Shown here: positions 1 to 8,492 of the stretch, one piece after another
Layout of the letters: every line of letters starts with the position of its first letter
Position numbering within the stretch: position 1 is the first letter of the stretch
NCBI RefSeq assembly: GCF_900103615.1
Contig: NZ_FNGW01000008.1
Coordinates: 56,975-120,974 of the forward strand
Source: Romboutsia lituseburensis DSM 797
GTDB lineage: Bacteria > Bacillota > Clostridia > Peptostreptococcales > Peptostreptococcaceae
Reading direction: 5' to 3'
Length of the DNA stretch: 64,000 nucleotides
The notes under the pieces: model-generated
The model's input: the letters and a program-made list of their open reading frames with translations, nothing else
What the model was told of the DNA's origin: nothing
Database searches by the model: none
Program-made: the position numbers and the translations under genes

Positions 1-603
1 TACCTGAGGTTCAGTTGATTCATTCATTAAAAGATCTATTAAATATCTAGGTTTTTTACCTCCAATATGCATTGATTTTATACAAGAAACACAATATACA
101 CAAACATCATCACAAGGCATAGAATTAGCTCTTTCATTCATTTTCTTGTGTATAGTTTCTAATGGAAGATTAGGATAAAGGCTATCTCCACAACATATTG
201 ATCGTGTTCCATAAAATTCAGTTTCAATAACTTCTATATTCATTTTTTTTAATAAACTACGTACAGCTTTATGAACTTCTGATTTTTCTCTTATAGGACA
301 AGCATCTTGAACAGAAACCTTTAGTCCATTATAATCTGGATAATCAAATCCATCTAAACCATCTAGTATCTCCCATATAGATATTGTTGATATACCCTCA
401 TATAAACTTCTAAATCTTCTATCACATCCAGCACATACATTTATAATTAATGATTCTGGTTCAAGCTGAGGATCATGTTGACAGCAGATTTTATGAAGCT
501 TAACATCTCCATAGTTTTCATTTAAAAATTTCAAGATACGATTTTCCATATCTGGTTTGTAAATACTTAGAGCACAACCTGGATTAAAATATACTTTTTT
601 CAT
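1..603 (-). CDS. (Fe-S)-binding protein with cysteine-rich CCG domains, 3' part cut by window edge
   Basis: The 201 visible codons lack the C-terminus. The protein starts MKKVYFNPGCALSIYKPD and carries two cysteine-rich segments. The first has C10, a CC pair in 'KICCQH' and 'CAGC'. The second has C, then 'SICCGD', then a C-rich 'CDDVCVYCVSC'. This spacing is that of the CCG domain of heterodisulfide-reductase subunit B-like proteins, which hold non-cubane Fe-S clusters and sit in redox complexes. A ribosome site AGGAG lies just before the ATG. It is divergent from the PocR regulator. The partner protein and the reaction cannot be told from here. Confidence 0.75.
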   Translation of the reverse strand, partial: MKKVYFNPGCALSIYKPDMENRILKFLNENYGDVKLHKICCQHDPQLEPESLIINVCAGCDRRFRSLYEGISTISIWEILDGLDGFDYPDYNGLKVSVQDACPIREKSEVHKAVRSLLKKMNIEVIETEFYGTRSICCGDSLYPNLPLETIHKKMNERANSMPCDDVCVYCVSCIKSMHIGGKKPRYLIDLLMNESTEPQV

Positions 604-723
604 AATGTGTTTTCTCCTATGCAAAATTAAATTTTATATGATTTATTTTTCCTATATTTCATTTTAACATTAGATAAATTTAAAAATCTTCTTGATTTTA
701 AACTTTTAATTTTTTATCACCAT

Positions 724-753
724 TGTTTTATTAATTTGAATATATGGTATAAT
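724..753 (+). promoter_or_regulatory. Promoter of the PocR/AraC regulator gene
   Basis: TTGTTT (724-729), an 18-base spacer, then TATAAT (748-753). Transcription would start near 760, almost on the upstream ATG at 764. This argues for the downstream TTG at 806 as the true start. Confidence 0.6.
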
Positions 754-805
754 TCCTTTAAGCATGAATACGTTATTATACAATTTTACTAAGGAGTTGC
801 TTATT

Positions 806-1837
806 TTGAGAAAAGACAATTTGAAGTTGGATAAAATAATTGATTTTGAGAAATGGAATAAGCTACAGGACTCAATTGCATTGGTAACTAAAACAGCAAT
901 TATTACTGTAGACTATAAAGGTAATCCTATGACTATGCATAGTGAATGCCAAAAATTTTGTGCTATAGTAAGAAAAGATAAAGAAATGGCAAAGTACTGT
1001 CAAAAGTGCGATTCAAGAGGTGGATTAGAGGCAGCACGTATAAATAAACCGTATATATATTTATGTCACTATAATATAGTAGATATAGCTATACCAATAA
1101 TTGTTGATGATAAATATATTGGAGCTATAATGGCAGGACAAATAAAGTTATCAGATATTAATGCAGATAATACATTAGAGCAAATAGTTTCAGAGCCAAA
1201 TAAAGATATTAAAATAAAGATATTACAAGATTTAAAAGAAGAATATGATAATTTACCAGTATTATCTTTTGATGAAGTAGAAAATATAGCTAATATGCTT
1301 TTTGATTTATGTAACTATTTAGTTGAAGAAGCACTTGATAAGAACTTAGCTTTAGAGATGAAAGATGTTATAAATCTAAATGATTATAAAATGACTAAAG
1401 AAATTTTCTCTGGTCATAAAACAAAAAGTATCGAAAATATAAAAAAAGAAATGTCTAACTTTATTATAAATTCTTATGTAGAGGATAAGTCCTTTAATGA
1501 TAATAATGTTTCTATAAGTAGAACTTTAAAACCTGCGATAGATTATATTTATAGTAATAAAAGTGAGAATATATCAGTAAAAGATATGGCAGATCTTTGT
1601 CATATAAGCCAAAGTTATTTTAGTAGACTATTTGTAAAGGAAATGGGTGAGAAGTTCTCTATATATATGTCAAAATTAAAAATACAGTGGTCAAAAAAAT
1701 TTTTAGAGGAAACTGACATACCAGTAACCCAAATAAGTGAGGAACTTGGCTTTAATGAACCTGGATATTTTATAAAAATGTTTAAAAAGTACGAAGGCGT
1801 TACACCTTCCATCTATAGAAAATATTATAAGAAATAA
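806..1837 (+). CDS. PocR-domain AraC family transcriptional regulator, probable activator of glycerol genes
   Basis: The N-terminal half is a PocR sensory domain: a Cys-rich core with 'SECQKFC', 'YCQKCD' and 'YLCHYN', as in regulators of propanediol and glycerol use. The last 100 residues are two AraC helix-turn-helix motifs ('ADLCHISQSYFSRLF', 'ISEELGFNEPGYFIKMFKK'). It lies just upstream of, and collinear with, glycerol dehydrogenase and dihydroxyacetone kinase, so a glycerol or dihydroxyacetone-responsive activator is likely. An in-frame ATG at 764 has no ribosome site and sits at the predicted transcript start. TTG at 806 has AAGGAG nine bases upstream, so I use it (343 aa). Confidence 0.85.
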   Translation: MRKDNLKLDKIIDFEKWNKLQDSIALVTKTAIITVDYKGNPMTMHSECQKFCAIVRKDKEMAKYCQKCDSRGGLEAARINKPYIYLCHYNIVDIAIPIIVDDKYIGAIMAGQIKLSDINADNTLEQIVSEPNKDIKIKILQDLKEEYDNLPVLSFDEVENIANMLFDLCNYLVEEALDKNLALEMKDVINLNDYKMTKEIFSGHKTKSIENIKKEMSNFIINSYVEDKSFNDNNVSISRTLKPAIDYIYSNKSENISVKDMADLCHISQSYFSRLFVKEMGEKFSIYMSKLKIQWSKKFLEETDIPVTQISEELGFNEPGYFIKMFKKYEGVTPSIYRKYYKK

Positions 1838-1842
1838 TAAAT

Positions 1843-1874
1843 AAGTCCTGATAAAATTTTATTGGGACTTTTTT
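1843..1874 (+). terminator. Terminator after PocR regulator
   Basis: Stem AAGTCC/GGACTT with an AT-rich inner pairing, followed by a T run. Confidence 0.75.
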
Positions 1875-1927
1875 ATATAATATTGTGAAAAATATTTCAA
1901 AAAGTAGGAAATTTACAATTGTCTGAA

Positions 1928-1974
1928 AAAATGTCATAAAAATACGATTAAAAATTGTGATTTTATGACATTTT
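1928..1974 (+). promoter_or_regulatory. 14-bp inverted repeat upstream of gldA, likely activator site
   Basis: The arms AAAATGTCATAAAA (1928-1941) and TTTTATGACATTTT (1961-1974) are perfect reverse complements with start points 33 bp apart, about three helix turns. A TATAAT -10 follows at 2004-2009 without a good -35, as expected for an activator-dependent promoter. Binding by the neighbouring PocR/AraC protein is inferred. Confidence 0.55.
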
Positions 1975-2074
1975 AGTCTAATGCAATTTTATGAAAACGA
2001 TATTATAATAATCCTATGAAAAATAATTAATTAAAACAATAAAAACAATTAACTAAAACATGGAGGGAAATAAA

Positions 2075-3211
2075 ATGAGAAAAGCGTTTATATGTCCAAC
2101 AAAATATGTACAAGGTGAAGATGAATTATTAAACTTAGGATATTTCGTAAAAACTTTTGGAAAGTCGGCATTACTTATAGCTCATAATGATGATGTTTTA
2201 CGTGTAAAAGATAAATTAGATAAGACTGCAGAAAAATTTGATATAACATTTGTCGAAAGTGGATTTAAAGGGGAATGTTCGAGAGAAGAAGTAGCAAGAC
2301 TTCAACAATTAGCAAAAGAAAATAAATGTTCATGTACAATAGGTCTTGGTGGAGGAAAGGCTATCGATACAGCAAAATGTGTTGCAGAAGGAGATAACTT
2401 AATAATAGTTCCAACGATAGCAGCAACTGATGCACCAACAAGTCATTCAGCTGTTTTATATACAGAAGATGGATCATTTGATGACTATGCATATTATAAG
2501 CAAAGTCCAAGCGTTGTACTTATAGATACAACAGTTATAGCAAAAGCACCAACTCGTTTCTTAGTTTCAGGTATGGGAGATGCTTTATCTACATATTTTG
2601 AAGCAAGAGCAACTTCAAATTCATACTCAAATGTAAATGCAGGATTACCATGTGGTTATAGAGAAGGATTATGTCCACCAGCAAAAGGAACTAATACAGC
2701 TTTAGCACTTGCTAAATTATGTTATGAAACACTTATAAATGATGGGGCAAAAGCAAAAGCAGCTTCAGATTGTAATTTAGTAACGCCAGCATTAGAAAAT
2801 ATAATAGAAGCAAATATACTTTTATCAGGATTAGGTTTTGAAAGTGGGGGATTAGCAGGAGCTCATGCTATTCATGATGGATTAACAATATTAGAAGGAA
2901 CACATAAATATTTCCATGGAGAAAAAGTAGCATTTGGAACAATAGCTCAATTAATATTAGAAAATGCTCCTGAAGAAGAATTATATGAAGTACTAGATTT
3001 CTGCTTAGAAGTAGGTTTACCAGTATGTTTATCTGATATAGGTGTAGATGAAATAACTGATGAAGAACTTTTAGAAGTTGGTAGAAAAGCATGTATAGAA
3101 GAAGAATCAGTACATTCTATGCCATTCCCAATAACAGTAGAAGGTGTATGTGCAGCTATAATTACAGCAGATAAAATAGGAAAGAACTACAAGATGAGCA
3201 GAGGTGAATAG
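2075..3211 (+). CDS. gldA: Glycerol dehydrogenase (NAD+)
   Basis: It oxidises glycerol to dihydroxyacetone with NAD+ in the cytoplasm. This is an iron-containing alcohol dehydrogenase family protein of 378 aa, slightly longer than usual GldA (about 365). The nucleotide-binding loop 'GLGGGKAIDTAK' is near residues 90-101. The metal ligands fit Asp in 'GMGDALSTYFEA', His in 'GGLAGAHAIHDGL' and His in 'THKYFHGEKVAFGT'. An ATG at 2060 lies within the ribosome site itself, so the start is ATG 2075 with GGAGG at 2062-2066. The next gene, dihydroxyacetone kinase, starts one base after the stop; together they form an oxidative glycerol pathway. Confidence 0.93.
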   Translation: MRKAFICPTKYVQGEDELLNLGYFVKTFGKSALLIAHNDDVLRVKDKLDKTAEKFDITFVESGFKGECSREEVARLQQLAKENKCSCTIGLGGGKAIDTAKCVAEGDNLIIVPTIAATDAPTSHSAVLYTEDGSFDDYAYYKQSPSVVLIDTTVIAKAPTRFLVSGMGDALSTYFEARATSNSYSNVNAGLPCGYREGLCPPAKGTNTALALAKLCYETLINDGAKAKAASDCNLVTPALENIIEANILLSGLGFESGGLAGAHAIHDGLTILEGTHKYFHGEKVAFGTIAQLILENAPEEELYEVLDFCLEVGLPVCLSDIGVDEITDEELLEVGRKACIEEESVHSMPFPITVEGVCAAIITADKIGKNYKMSRGE

Positions 3212-3212
3212 T

Positions 3213-4973
3213 ATGAAAAAAATAATTAATAAAGCTGAAAATGTAGTAATGGAAATGTGCAACGGAATAGCTATGGCACATCCAGAGTTAGAATTTGTAA
3301 AAAAATACAAGGTAATGAAGAAAAAGAATATAGATAAAAATAAGGTTAGTTTAATAAGTGGTGGAGGTAGTGGTCATGAGCCTGCACATGCTGGATTTAT
3401 AGGTAACGGAATGTTAGATGCAGCAGTATGTGGTGATGTATTCGCATCTCCCTCTCAAATACAAGTTTATCAAGCTATTAAAGCTACAGCTAGTGAAAAA
3501 GGTACTTTACTAGTAATAAAAAATTATAGTGGAGATATGATGAACTTTAAAAATGCTGCACATTTAGCTAGTGAAGATGGAATTAAAGTAGATTATGTAA
3601 AAGTAGATGATGATATAGCAGTAGAAGATAGTTTATATACTGTAGGTAGAAGAGGTGTAGCTGGTACAGTTTTAGTACATAAAATAGCAGGAGCTGCAGC
3701 TCAAAGAGGAATGTCGTTAGAGGAAGTAAAAACAGTAGCTCAAAAGGCTATAGATAATGTTAGAAGTTTAGGATTTGGATTAACATCATGTACAGTTCCT
3801 GCAAAGGGAACACCAACTTTTGATATAGCAGAAGATGAAATGGAATTTGGAGTAGGTATACATGGTGAGCCTGGAATAAAAAGAGAAAAAATAGCTACAG
3901 CAGATGAACTTTCAAAAAGAATAGTGGAAGCTATAGTTAATGATATGAAGTTAAACACAGAATCTAATGAAGAAGTTGCATTACTTATAAATGGATTTGG
4001 GTCAACACCATTACAAGAGTTATACTTATTAAATAATTCTGTGGTAAGTGAAATAGCAAAAAGAAATATAAAAATATGCAGAATATTTGTTGGAAACTAT
4101 ATGACAAGTATAGATATGGCGGGTGCATCTGTATCAATTATGAAACTAGATGATGAGCTTAAAGAATTATTAAATGATAAGAGTGATACTCCAGCATTTA
4201 AAGTAGATGGACCTGTTGAAGAAGTGAAATACACAGAATTAGAAAATAATGATAAAGAAGAACAAGTATCATACAATGTTGAAACTGATGAAAAATTTGC
4301 TAAGATAAACAATGAAAAATTAAGCTTAGAAAATATGATATACATAGTAGACAAAATGAGTGAAGTTATAATCAAAAACGAAGTTCCATTTTGTGAATTA
4401 GACTCTCATGCTGGAGATGGAGATTTTGGTATGAGTGTTGCTAAAGGATTTAAACAATTAAAGAGAGAATGGAAAGAAATATTATCAACTGAAAATCTGA
4501 ATATTGGTAAATTTTTAGAATTATGCTCTATGGTTATAATGGAGCATTGTGGAGGTGCTTCAGGTCCAATATGGGGATCAGCATTTAGAGCAGCTGGAAA
4601 ATCAGTTGAAGATAAGATGGAATTAAATATAGTAGATTTTGCTAATATGTTACAAGCTTCGGTTAATGGAATACAAGCAACAGGAGAGCGTTCATTTGGT
4701 AGAGGTGCAGTAGTGGGAGACAAAACACTAATAGATGCATTAGTTCCATGTGCAGATTCTTGGACAAGTAGTGCTAGTCAAAATGATAATTTTGAAGTTG
4801 CTTTTGAAAAGGGTGCTAAAGAAGCTGTAAAAGGTGCTAAATCAACAGAAGATATAGTTGCTCGTATGGGAAGAGCGGGTACTGTTGGAGATAGAAGTTT
4901 AGGATATCCAGATGCAGGAGCACATGGTTTAGGTGTTATATTCACTGAAATATCAAACTCTATAAATATATAA
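3213..4973 (+). CDS. dhaK: Dihydroxyacetone kinase, single-chain ATP-dependent (DhaK-DhaL fusion)
   Basis: It phosphorylates dihydroxyacetone from GldA to DHAP for glycolysis. The N-terminal two thirds is the DhaK domain, with 'SGGGSGHEPAHAGF' near residue 48 and the substrate-binding His in 'GVGIHGEPGIKRE'. The C-terminal third is the nucleotide-binding DhaL domain, with 'HAGDGDFGMSV', 'GGASGPIWGSAFRAAGK' and 'RAGTVGDRSLGYPDAGAHG'. Having both domains in one chain, and no PTS phosphoryl-donor gene nearby, indicates the ATP-dependent type. GTG at 3204 is possible, but ATG 3213 has GAGGTG six bases upstream (586 aa). Translation is probably coupled to gldA. Confidence 0.93.
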   Translation: MKKIINKAENVVMEMCNGIAMAHPELEFVKKYKVMKKKNIDKNKVSLISGGGSGHEPAHAGFIGNGMLDAAVCGDVFASPSQIQVYQAIKATASEKGTLLVIKNYSGDMMNFKNAAHLASEDGIKVDYVKVDDDIAVEDSLYTVGRRGVAGTVLVHKIAGAAAQRGMSLEEVKTVAQKAIDNVRSLGFGLTSCTVPAKGTPTFDIAEDEMEFGVGIHGEPGIKREKIATADELSKRIVEAIVNDMKLNTESNEEVALLINGFGSTPLQELYLLNNSVVSEIAKRNIKICRIFVGNYMTSIDMAGASVSIMKLDDELKELLNDKSDTPAFKVDGPVEEVKYTELENNDKEEQVSYNVETDEKFAKINNEKLSLENMIYIVDKMSEVIIKNEVPFCELDSHAGDGDFGMSVAKGFKQLKREWKEILSTENLNIGKFLELCSMVIMEHCGGASGPIWGSAFRAAGKSVEDKMELNIVDFANMLQASVNGIQATGERSFGRGAVVGDKTLIDALVPCADSWTSSASQNDNFEVAFEKGAKEAVKGAKSTEDIVARMGRAGTVGDRSLGYPDAGAHGLGVIFTEISNSINI

Positions 4974-4980
4974 TTATATA

Positions 4981-5022
4981 AAAAAACTCAAGGTGTATAT
5001 TTAATAACGCCTTGAGTTTTTT
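4981..5022. terminator. Bidirectional terminator between dhaK and the nitroreductase gene
   Basis: Stem AACTCAAGG/CCTTGAGTT, with A6 on the left and T6 on the right, so it can serve both converging genes. Confidence 0.8.
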
Positions 5023-5023
5023 G

Positions 5024-5845
5024 TTATTTCCAAGAAATTTGAGCATCTTTTCTCGGAGTAGTTCTTTGATATTTAACGCTAGGATATCCAACAACCATAC
5101 AAGTTACAATTTTTTGATTTTCTTCTAAGCCTAAGAATTCCATGATTTTTTTGTTACCTTCAGCAGCTTTTGTGAAAAATCCACTGAAGAATGTACCAAG
5201 CCCTAATGCATTAGTCATAAGTTCCATATTTGAAGAAGCTAAACTAGCATTTATAGGATTATCAGAAACTACAAGAATTACAGCTGGAGCATTAAAGAAT
5301 AAATTATCTCTACCAGTTGGGTTTGATTTGAACTCTTCATACATTCTTACCCACATCTGTGCATATCTTTTATATTTCATTGTTTCTGGTGTTAAGTTAT
5401 CAAGCATGTATTTACCCATGTTACTTAGTCTTTCTAAAGACATTTCTTTAAGCTCTTCCACGTTATCTTTAACTACTACATAAGATACATCTTGTGAATT
5501 TGTTGCTGTTTGAGTAAATCTACCAGCTTCTATAATTTTAGTAAGTTTTTCAACTTCTACATCTTGCTTTTTAAAATGTCTTACACTTCTTCTAAATTTA
5601 ATAAAGTTTAATAAATTATCAGGATCAATAGAGAAATCATCACTATTATAGTTTTTTACTTCGTCCATATCATAGTCATCAGTTGATACTGCATTTTTAG
5701 GACAAATTGCTATACAGTGGCCACATTTAAAACAAGCAACATTATTAATTTTAGCTTTTCCATCTATAAGCTCGATATCTCTTACAATACAATCCTTAAC
5801 ACATAAAGAACAACCTATACAAAGGTCTTTATTAACTTTCATCAT
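5024..5845 (-). CDS. Ferredoxin-domain nitroreductase family protein
   Basis: The first 60 residues carry two [4Fe-4S] ferredoxin motifs ('CIGCSLCVKDC' and 'CFKCGHCIAICP'). The remaining 210 residues are a nitroreductase fold: 'RRSVRHFKK' near residue 85 fits the FMN phosphate-binding arginines, and 'TNALGLGTFFSGF' is the typical later helix. Such fusions reduce nitro, quinone or unknown substrates using FMN, probably with electrons through the clusters; the physiological substrate is unknown. The two adjacent ATG codons follow AAAGGAG. It is divergent from a LysR gene, which probably controls it. Confidence 0.85.
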   Translation of the reverse strand: MMKVNKDLCIGCSLCVKDCIVRDIELIDGKAKINNVACFKCGHCIAICPKNAVSTDDYDMDEVKNYNSDDFSIDPDNLLNFIKFRRSVRHFKKQDVEVEKLTKIIEAGRFTQTATNSQDVSYVVVKDNVEELKEMSLERLSNMGKYMLDNLTPETMKYKRYAQMWVRMYEEFKSNPTGRDNLFFNAPAVILVVSDNPINASLASSNMELMTNALGLGTFFSGFFTKAAEGNKKIMEFLGLEENQKIVTCMVVGYPSVKYQRTTPRKDAQISWK

Positions 5846-6025
5846 AACTAATACTCCTTTTATTTTTATTTATATATTAGATTTTAATTTCTATTTCTGT
5901 AATTTAATAAATTTGATATACTAATAAGTAAAATTCATAATTAAATGTAAAAATATTTATTGTGAATGATAGTAATTATAGCACCTTTGTAAAAAAGATG
6001 TCTAATTGAAAAAAATCATAGATCG

Positions 6026-6040
6026 ATAACTTTTAGTTAT
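6026..6040. promoter_or_regulatory. LysR-type T-N11-A palindrome
   Basis: ATAACT-TTT-AGTTAT is a perfect 6-3-6 palindrome fitting the LysR T-N11-A box. It lies 28 bp ahead of the LysR start, in the divergent region with the nitroreductase gene. Confidence 0.55.
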
Positions 6041-6068
6041 AGTTTTATTTTATAAATAGGAGGATACA

Positions 6069-6962
6069 ATGAATTTACAGCAACTAGAATATTTTAAAGT
6101 AATAGCTGAAACTGAAAATTTTACTACAGCATCTAAGTTACTACTAGTTACTCAACCGGCATTAAGTAAATCAATATCAAAGCTAGAAGAAGAATTAAAT
6201 GTTCCTTTATTTGAAAAAAGAGGAAGAAATGTTAAATTAACTAGATATGGAAAAATATTTTTAGTTCATGCAGAGAGAGCATTACTTGAAATTGGAAAGG
6301 GAATAAAAGAATTAGATGAGATGGCTAGTGAGAATATAGATAAAATATCTATATCATCTACATCTAGAGTAGGAGCTTATTTTATGAATTTTATAATTAG
6401 TGATTTTCTAAATGAGAATCCTAATACAAAATTCCAGTTTAACCAACAATCTATAATGGAAATAATAGATGATTTAAATAATAGAAAAATTGATATTGGT
6501 TTTTATGATAACCATACGGAAGCAATTTTAGATAGTAGCATAGAGTGTATTCCAATAAAAAAAGAAGAATATATACTCATAGTTCCCAAAAATCATGTTT
6601 TAGCAGATAGAAAAATTATATCATTAAAGGAACTAGAAAATGAGTCATTTATTGCATTTTGTGAAAGTAGTAAAGATAAGATTCTTTCTTATAAAGACAT
6701 GTTAGGTTATACTCCTAAAATATCAATTGAGCCTAAAGGCGCAAATATAGGAAGTGCAGTTGAGGGGCTAGTTTCTGCCGGAGCAGGTATATCTATAGTA
6801 CCAAATTCCCCAACTATTAATACAAATTTATTATCAAAAATAAGCATAAAGGAACCTATTAAAGAAAGAGTAATATATATGAGTTTTTTAAAAAGTGAAT
6901 ATGTATCTCCTATAATAAAGTTATTTAGAGATTATATATTAAAACATATTGATAATAATTAG
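6069..6962 (+). CDS. LysR family transcriptional regulator
   Basis: This 297-aa protein has the standard LysR layout. The N-terminal winged helix-turn-helix reads 'MNLQQLEYFKVIAETENF', then 'TTASKLLLVTQPALSKSISK' and 'LEEELNVPLFEKRGRNVKLT'. A periplasmic-binding-like effector domain follows to the C-terminus ('AGAGISIVPN' near residue 240). The ribosome site AGGAGG is at 6059-6064. Divergent placement from the ferredoxin-nitroreductase, with a T-N11-A palindrome in between, suggests that gene is its target. The effector is not known. Confidence 0.9.
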   Translation: MNLQQLEYFKVIAETENFTTASKLLLVTQPALSKSISKLEEELNVPLFEKRGRNVKLTRYGKIFLVHAERALLEIGKGIKELDEMASENIDKISISSTSRVGAYFMNFIISDFLNENPNTKFQFNQQSIMEIIDDLNNRKIDIGFYDNHTEAILDSSIECIPIKKEEYILIVPKNHVLADRKIISLKELENESFIAFCESSKDKILSYKDMLGYTPKISIEPKGANIGSAVEGLVSAGAGISIVPNSPTINTNLLSKISIKEPIKERVIYMSFLKSEYVSPIIKLFRDYILKHIDNN

Positions 6963-6984
6963 ATGATGATAATATATAAAATAT

Positions 6985-7032
6985 AAAAATAATAAGGAGT
7001 AAAAATTTTACTTTTTACTCCTTATTATTTTT
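6985..7032. terminator. Bidirectional terminator after LysR
   Basis: A near-perfect stem with arms of about 20 bp (AAGGAGTAAAAA/TTTTTACTCCTT at its core), A-rich on the left and T-rich on the right. Confidence 0.85.
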
Positions 7033-7060
7033 AGTAGAGAGGTTAATGTAAAGACAAATA

Positions 7061-7207
7061 TTAGCCTGCTACAATAGATGCTATAAATAGAGCCAATCCC
7101 ATACCTAAAATAAACCAAAGTTGAGTAAATGAAAATCCTAATATTCCTAAAAACAAACCTATAAAACCAACTATAAACTTACTATAATTAACAGGACCAT
7201 TCTTCAA
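7061..7207 (-). CDS. Small membrane protein, 48 aa
   Basis: The frame opens with TTG at 7207, with AGGAG ten bases upstream, and ends in TAA. It encodes one long hydrophobic stretch from residue 11 to the end ('FIVGFIGLFLGILGFS', 'LWFILGMGLALFIASIVAG'), probably two short transmembrane segments around a Phe/Thr/Gln turn, preceded by a short polar head with two Lys. It is convergent with the LysR gene and shares its terminator. I do not recognise the family. The unbroken hydrophobic coding and plausible ribosome site support a real gene; a GTG nine bases further upstream is too close to the ribosome site. Confidence 0.55.
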   Translation of the reverse strand: MKNGPVNYSKFIVGFIGLFLGILGFSFTQLWFILGMGLALFIASIVAG

Positions 7208-7369
7208 TATAAACACTCTCCTTTATAGGATAAAAACAGTTTTTAATGTATTTAATTAATTTTATATAAAACTAACTATTATTATATATGCATAAGATAG
7301 ACTGAAAGGTTCTATAGACATAGGTTTTATAAGTGGTTACAAAAAAGTACCTAATTGAGGGGATGATTT

Positions 7370-7453
7370 ATGTCTGATATATTAATAGACATAAACTATA
7401 TAAAAAGGGAGATTAAGAGTATGTCAAAAAAAATAAAAACAAGTGAATTATAA
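7370..7453 (+). CDS. Possible 27-aa peptide
   Basis: ATG at 7370 follows GAGGGGATGATTT. The frame encodes a short, basic, helix-prone peptide (MSDILIDINYIKREIKSMSK and seven more residues), and its stop falls inside a strong terminator. No family is recognised. It could be a real small protein or only part of a short transcript. Confidence 0.3.
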   Translation: MSDILIDINYIKREIKSMSKKIKTSEL

Positions 7454-7470
7454 TTCACTTGTTTTTATTT
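7435..7470. terminator. Palindromic bidirectional terminator
   Basis: A perfect 16-bp-arm palindrome centred at 7450/7451 (core AAGTGAATTA/TAATTCACTT), A-rich left and T-rich right. It serves the short plus-strand frame and the minus-strand gene ending at 7472. Confidence 0.8.
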
Positions 7471-7471
7471 T

Positions 7472-7735
7472 TTATTTTGTAGAAGTTATTTCAGCTGACT
7501 TTATTGTATTTTCAGGATATTCATAGATGTATCCTTTTAATTCTATATCATAATTACACAAAGGGTTTTTACACACAACATAAGATAAAAATTCATATTG
7601 ATTTTCTAAGTCAGAAGAACTTTTATTAAGACTTAATTCTTTAAGTTCATCTAATCTTAGATCATATAAACAGCTATGTTCACATTTAGGACAAGTAATA
7701 TTAAAGTTATGATTTATAGGAGTCTTTAAACTCAT
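7472..7735 (-). CDS. Small zinc-ribbon-like protein, 87 aa
   Basis: A short hypothetical protein with CPKC (residues 15-18), a lone Cys, then 'CKNPLC', a pattern that could bind one zinc. The rest is acidic and Lys-rich with no membrane segment. The ribosome site CGGAGG precedes the ATG. It stands next to the SPOCS/DUF11 cluster but on the other strand, so a functional link is only positional. Confidence 0.6.
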   Translation of the reverse strand: MSLKTPINHNFNITCPKCEHSCLYDLRLDELKELSLNKSSSDLENQYEFLSYVVCKNPLCNYDIELKGYIYEYPENTIKSAEITSTK

Positions 7736-7845
7736 AAAAATATACCTCCGAGTTTATAATTTTAATTGTAATTTAGCATATAAATATATTTCCCTATATT
7801 AAAGTATAAAATCCATAAATAGATAAATTTAAAATTTAATATGTT

Positions 7846-7873
7846 ACTTCAAAATAAGATTTTTCATAGTATA
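7846..7873 (+). promoter_or_regulatory. Sigma-K-like sporulation promoter
   Basis: AC (7846-7847), 17 bases, then CATAGTATA (7865-7873). This fits AC-N16/17-CATANNNTA, the promoter used by the late mother-cell factor sigma-K. It lies 53 bp ahead of the first SPOCS gene. No sigma-A promoter of similar quality is visible here. Confidence 0.6.
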
Positions 7874-7925
7874 TAGTAAATATCATTAAAAATATATTTG
7901 CGATAACAATAGGAGGAATTAAAAT

Positions 7926-8462
7926 ATGAAAATTAATTTACAAAAAATAGTTCCTAACTTTACATGTTCAGAAGATATAGATACTTTAAAATACTTCAAA
8001 CAGTTTAATGTCTATGAGACAATAAATTGCAACAAAGAGATATGTAAAAATATAAATTATAAAAATCACTCATGTGAAACAGCATGTCCTAGTGAACTAT
8101 TTTATAGAATGCATAAAATAGAATACACCTGTCCTAAGTTAAATGTAATATCTACAAAGATAGTAAATACAATAGAAGGCACATCTCTAGAAGGTCAAAA
8201 TTTAACTGGTAAAAAACTAATAATTATAGGTGATGTAAAACTTAGCTTAATTATAATGTACTCTGATGAATGTAATAATTGTAATAAACTTATAAGAGAG
8301 GTAACTATTCCATTTAGCACATTTATTATAATACCTAAATGTTTATGTACAAACGAAATAAACTTAAAATATCTAATAGAAGATGTAAGTATAGCTCGTT
8401 TATGTAGTGATAAAATTTTGGTGAGTATTACTTTATTGATGCAATATATTGATGAATATTAA
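7926..8462 (+). CDS. SPOCS (DUF3794) domain protein, cysteine-rich
   Basis: 178 aa. The C-terminal two thirds matches the SPOCS/DUF3794 pattern as I remember it: 'NVISTKIVNTIEGTSLEGQ', then 'LTGKKLIIIGDV', 'IPFSTFIIIP' and 'LIEDVS' with a final hydrophobic strand. SPOCS domains occur in SpoVID/SipL-type spore coat morphogenetic proteins. The N-terminal part is rich in Cys (over ten in the chain, e.g. 'NCNKEICKN', 'CETACP'), suited to disulfide or metal cross-linking. There is no signal peptide. AGGAGG lies nine bases upstream. It is followed at 30 bp by the DUF11-SPOCS fusion. Role inferred: spore coat or exosporium assembly. Confidence 0.7.
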   Translation: MKINLQKIVPNFTCSEDIDTLKYFKQFNVYETINCNKEICKNINYKNHSCETACPSELFYRMHKIEYTCPKLNVISTKIVNTIEGTSLEGQNLTGKKLIIIGDVKLSLIIMYSDECNNCNKLIREVTIPFSTFIIIPKCLCTNEINLKYLIEDVSIARLCSDKILVSITLLMQYIDEY

Positions 8463-8492
8463 ATATCTATATAAAGGTGAAAAGGTGATTTT

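Noticed and set aside
2868..3310. Minus-strand frames opposite gldA and dhaK
   Set aside because: Low-complexity Leu/His-rich products lying inside strongly supported genes.
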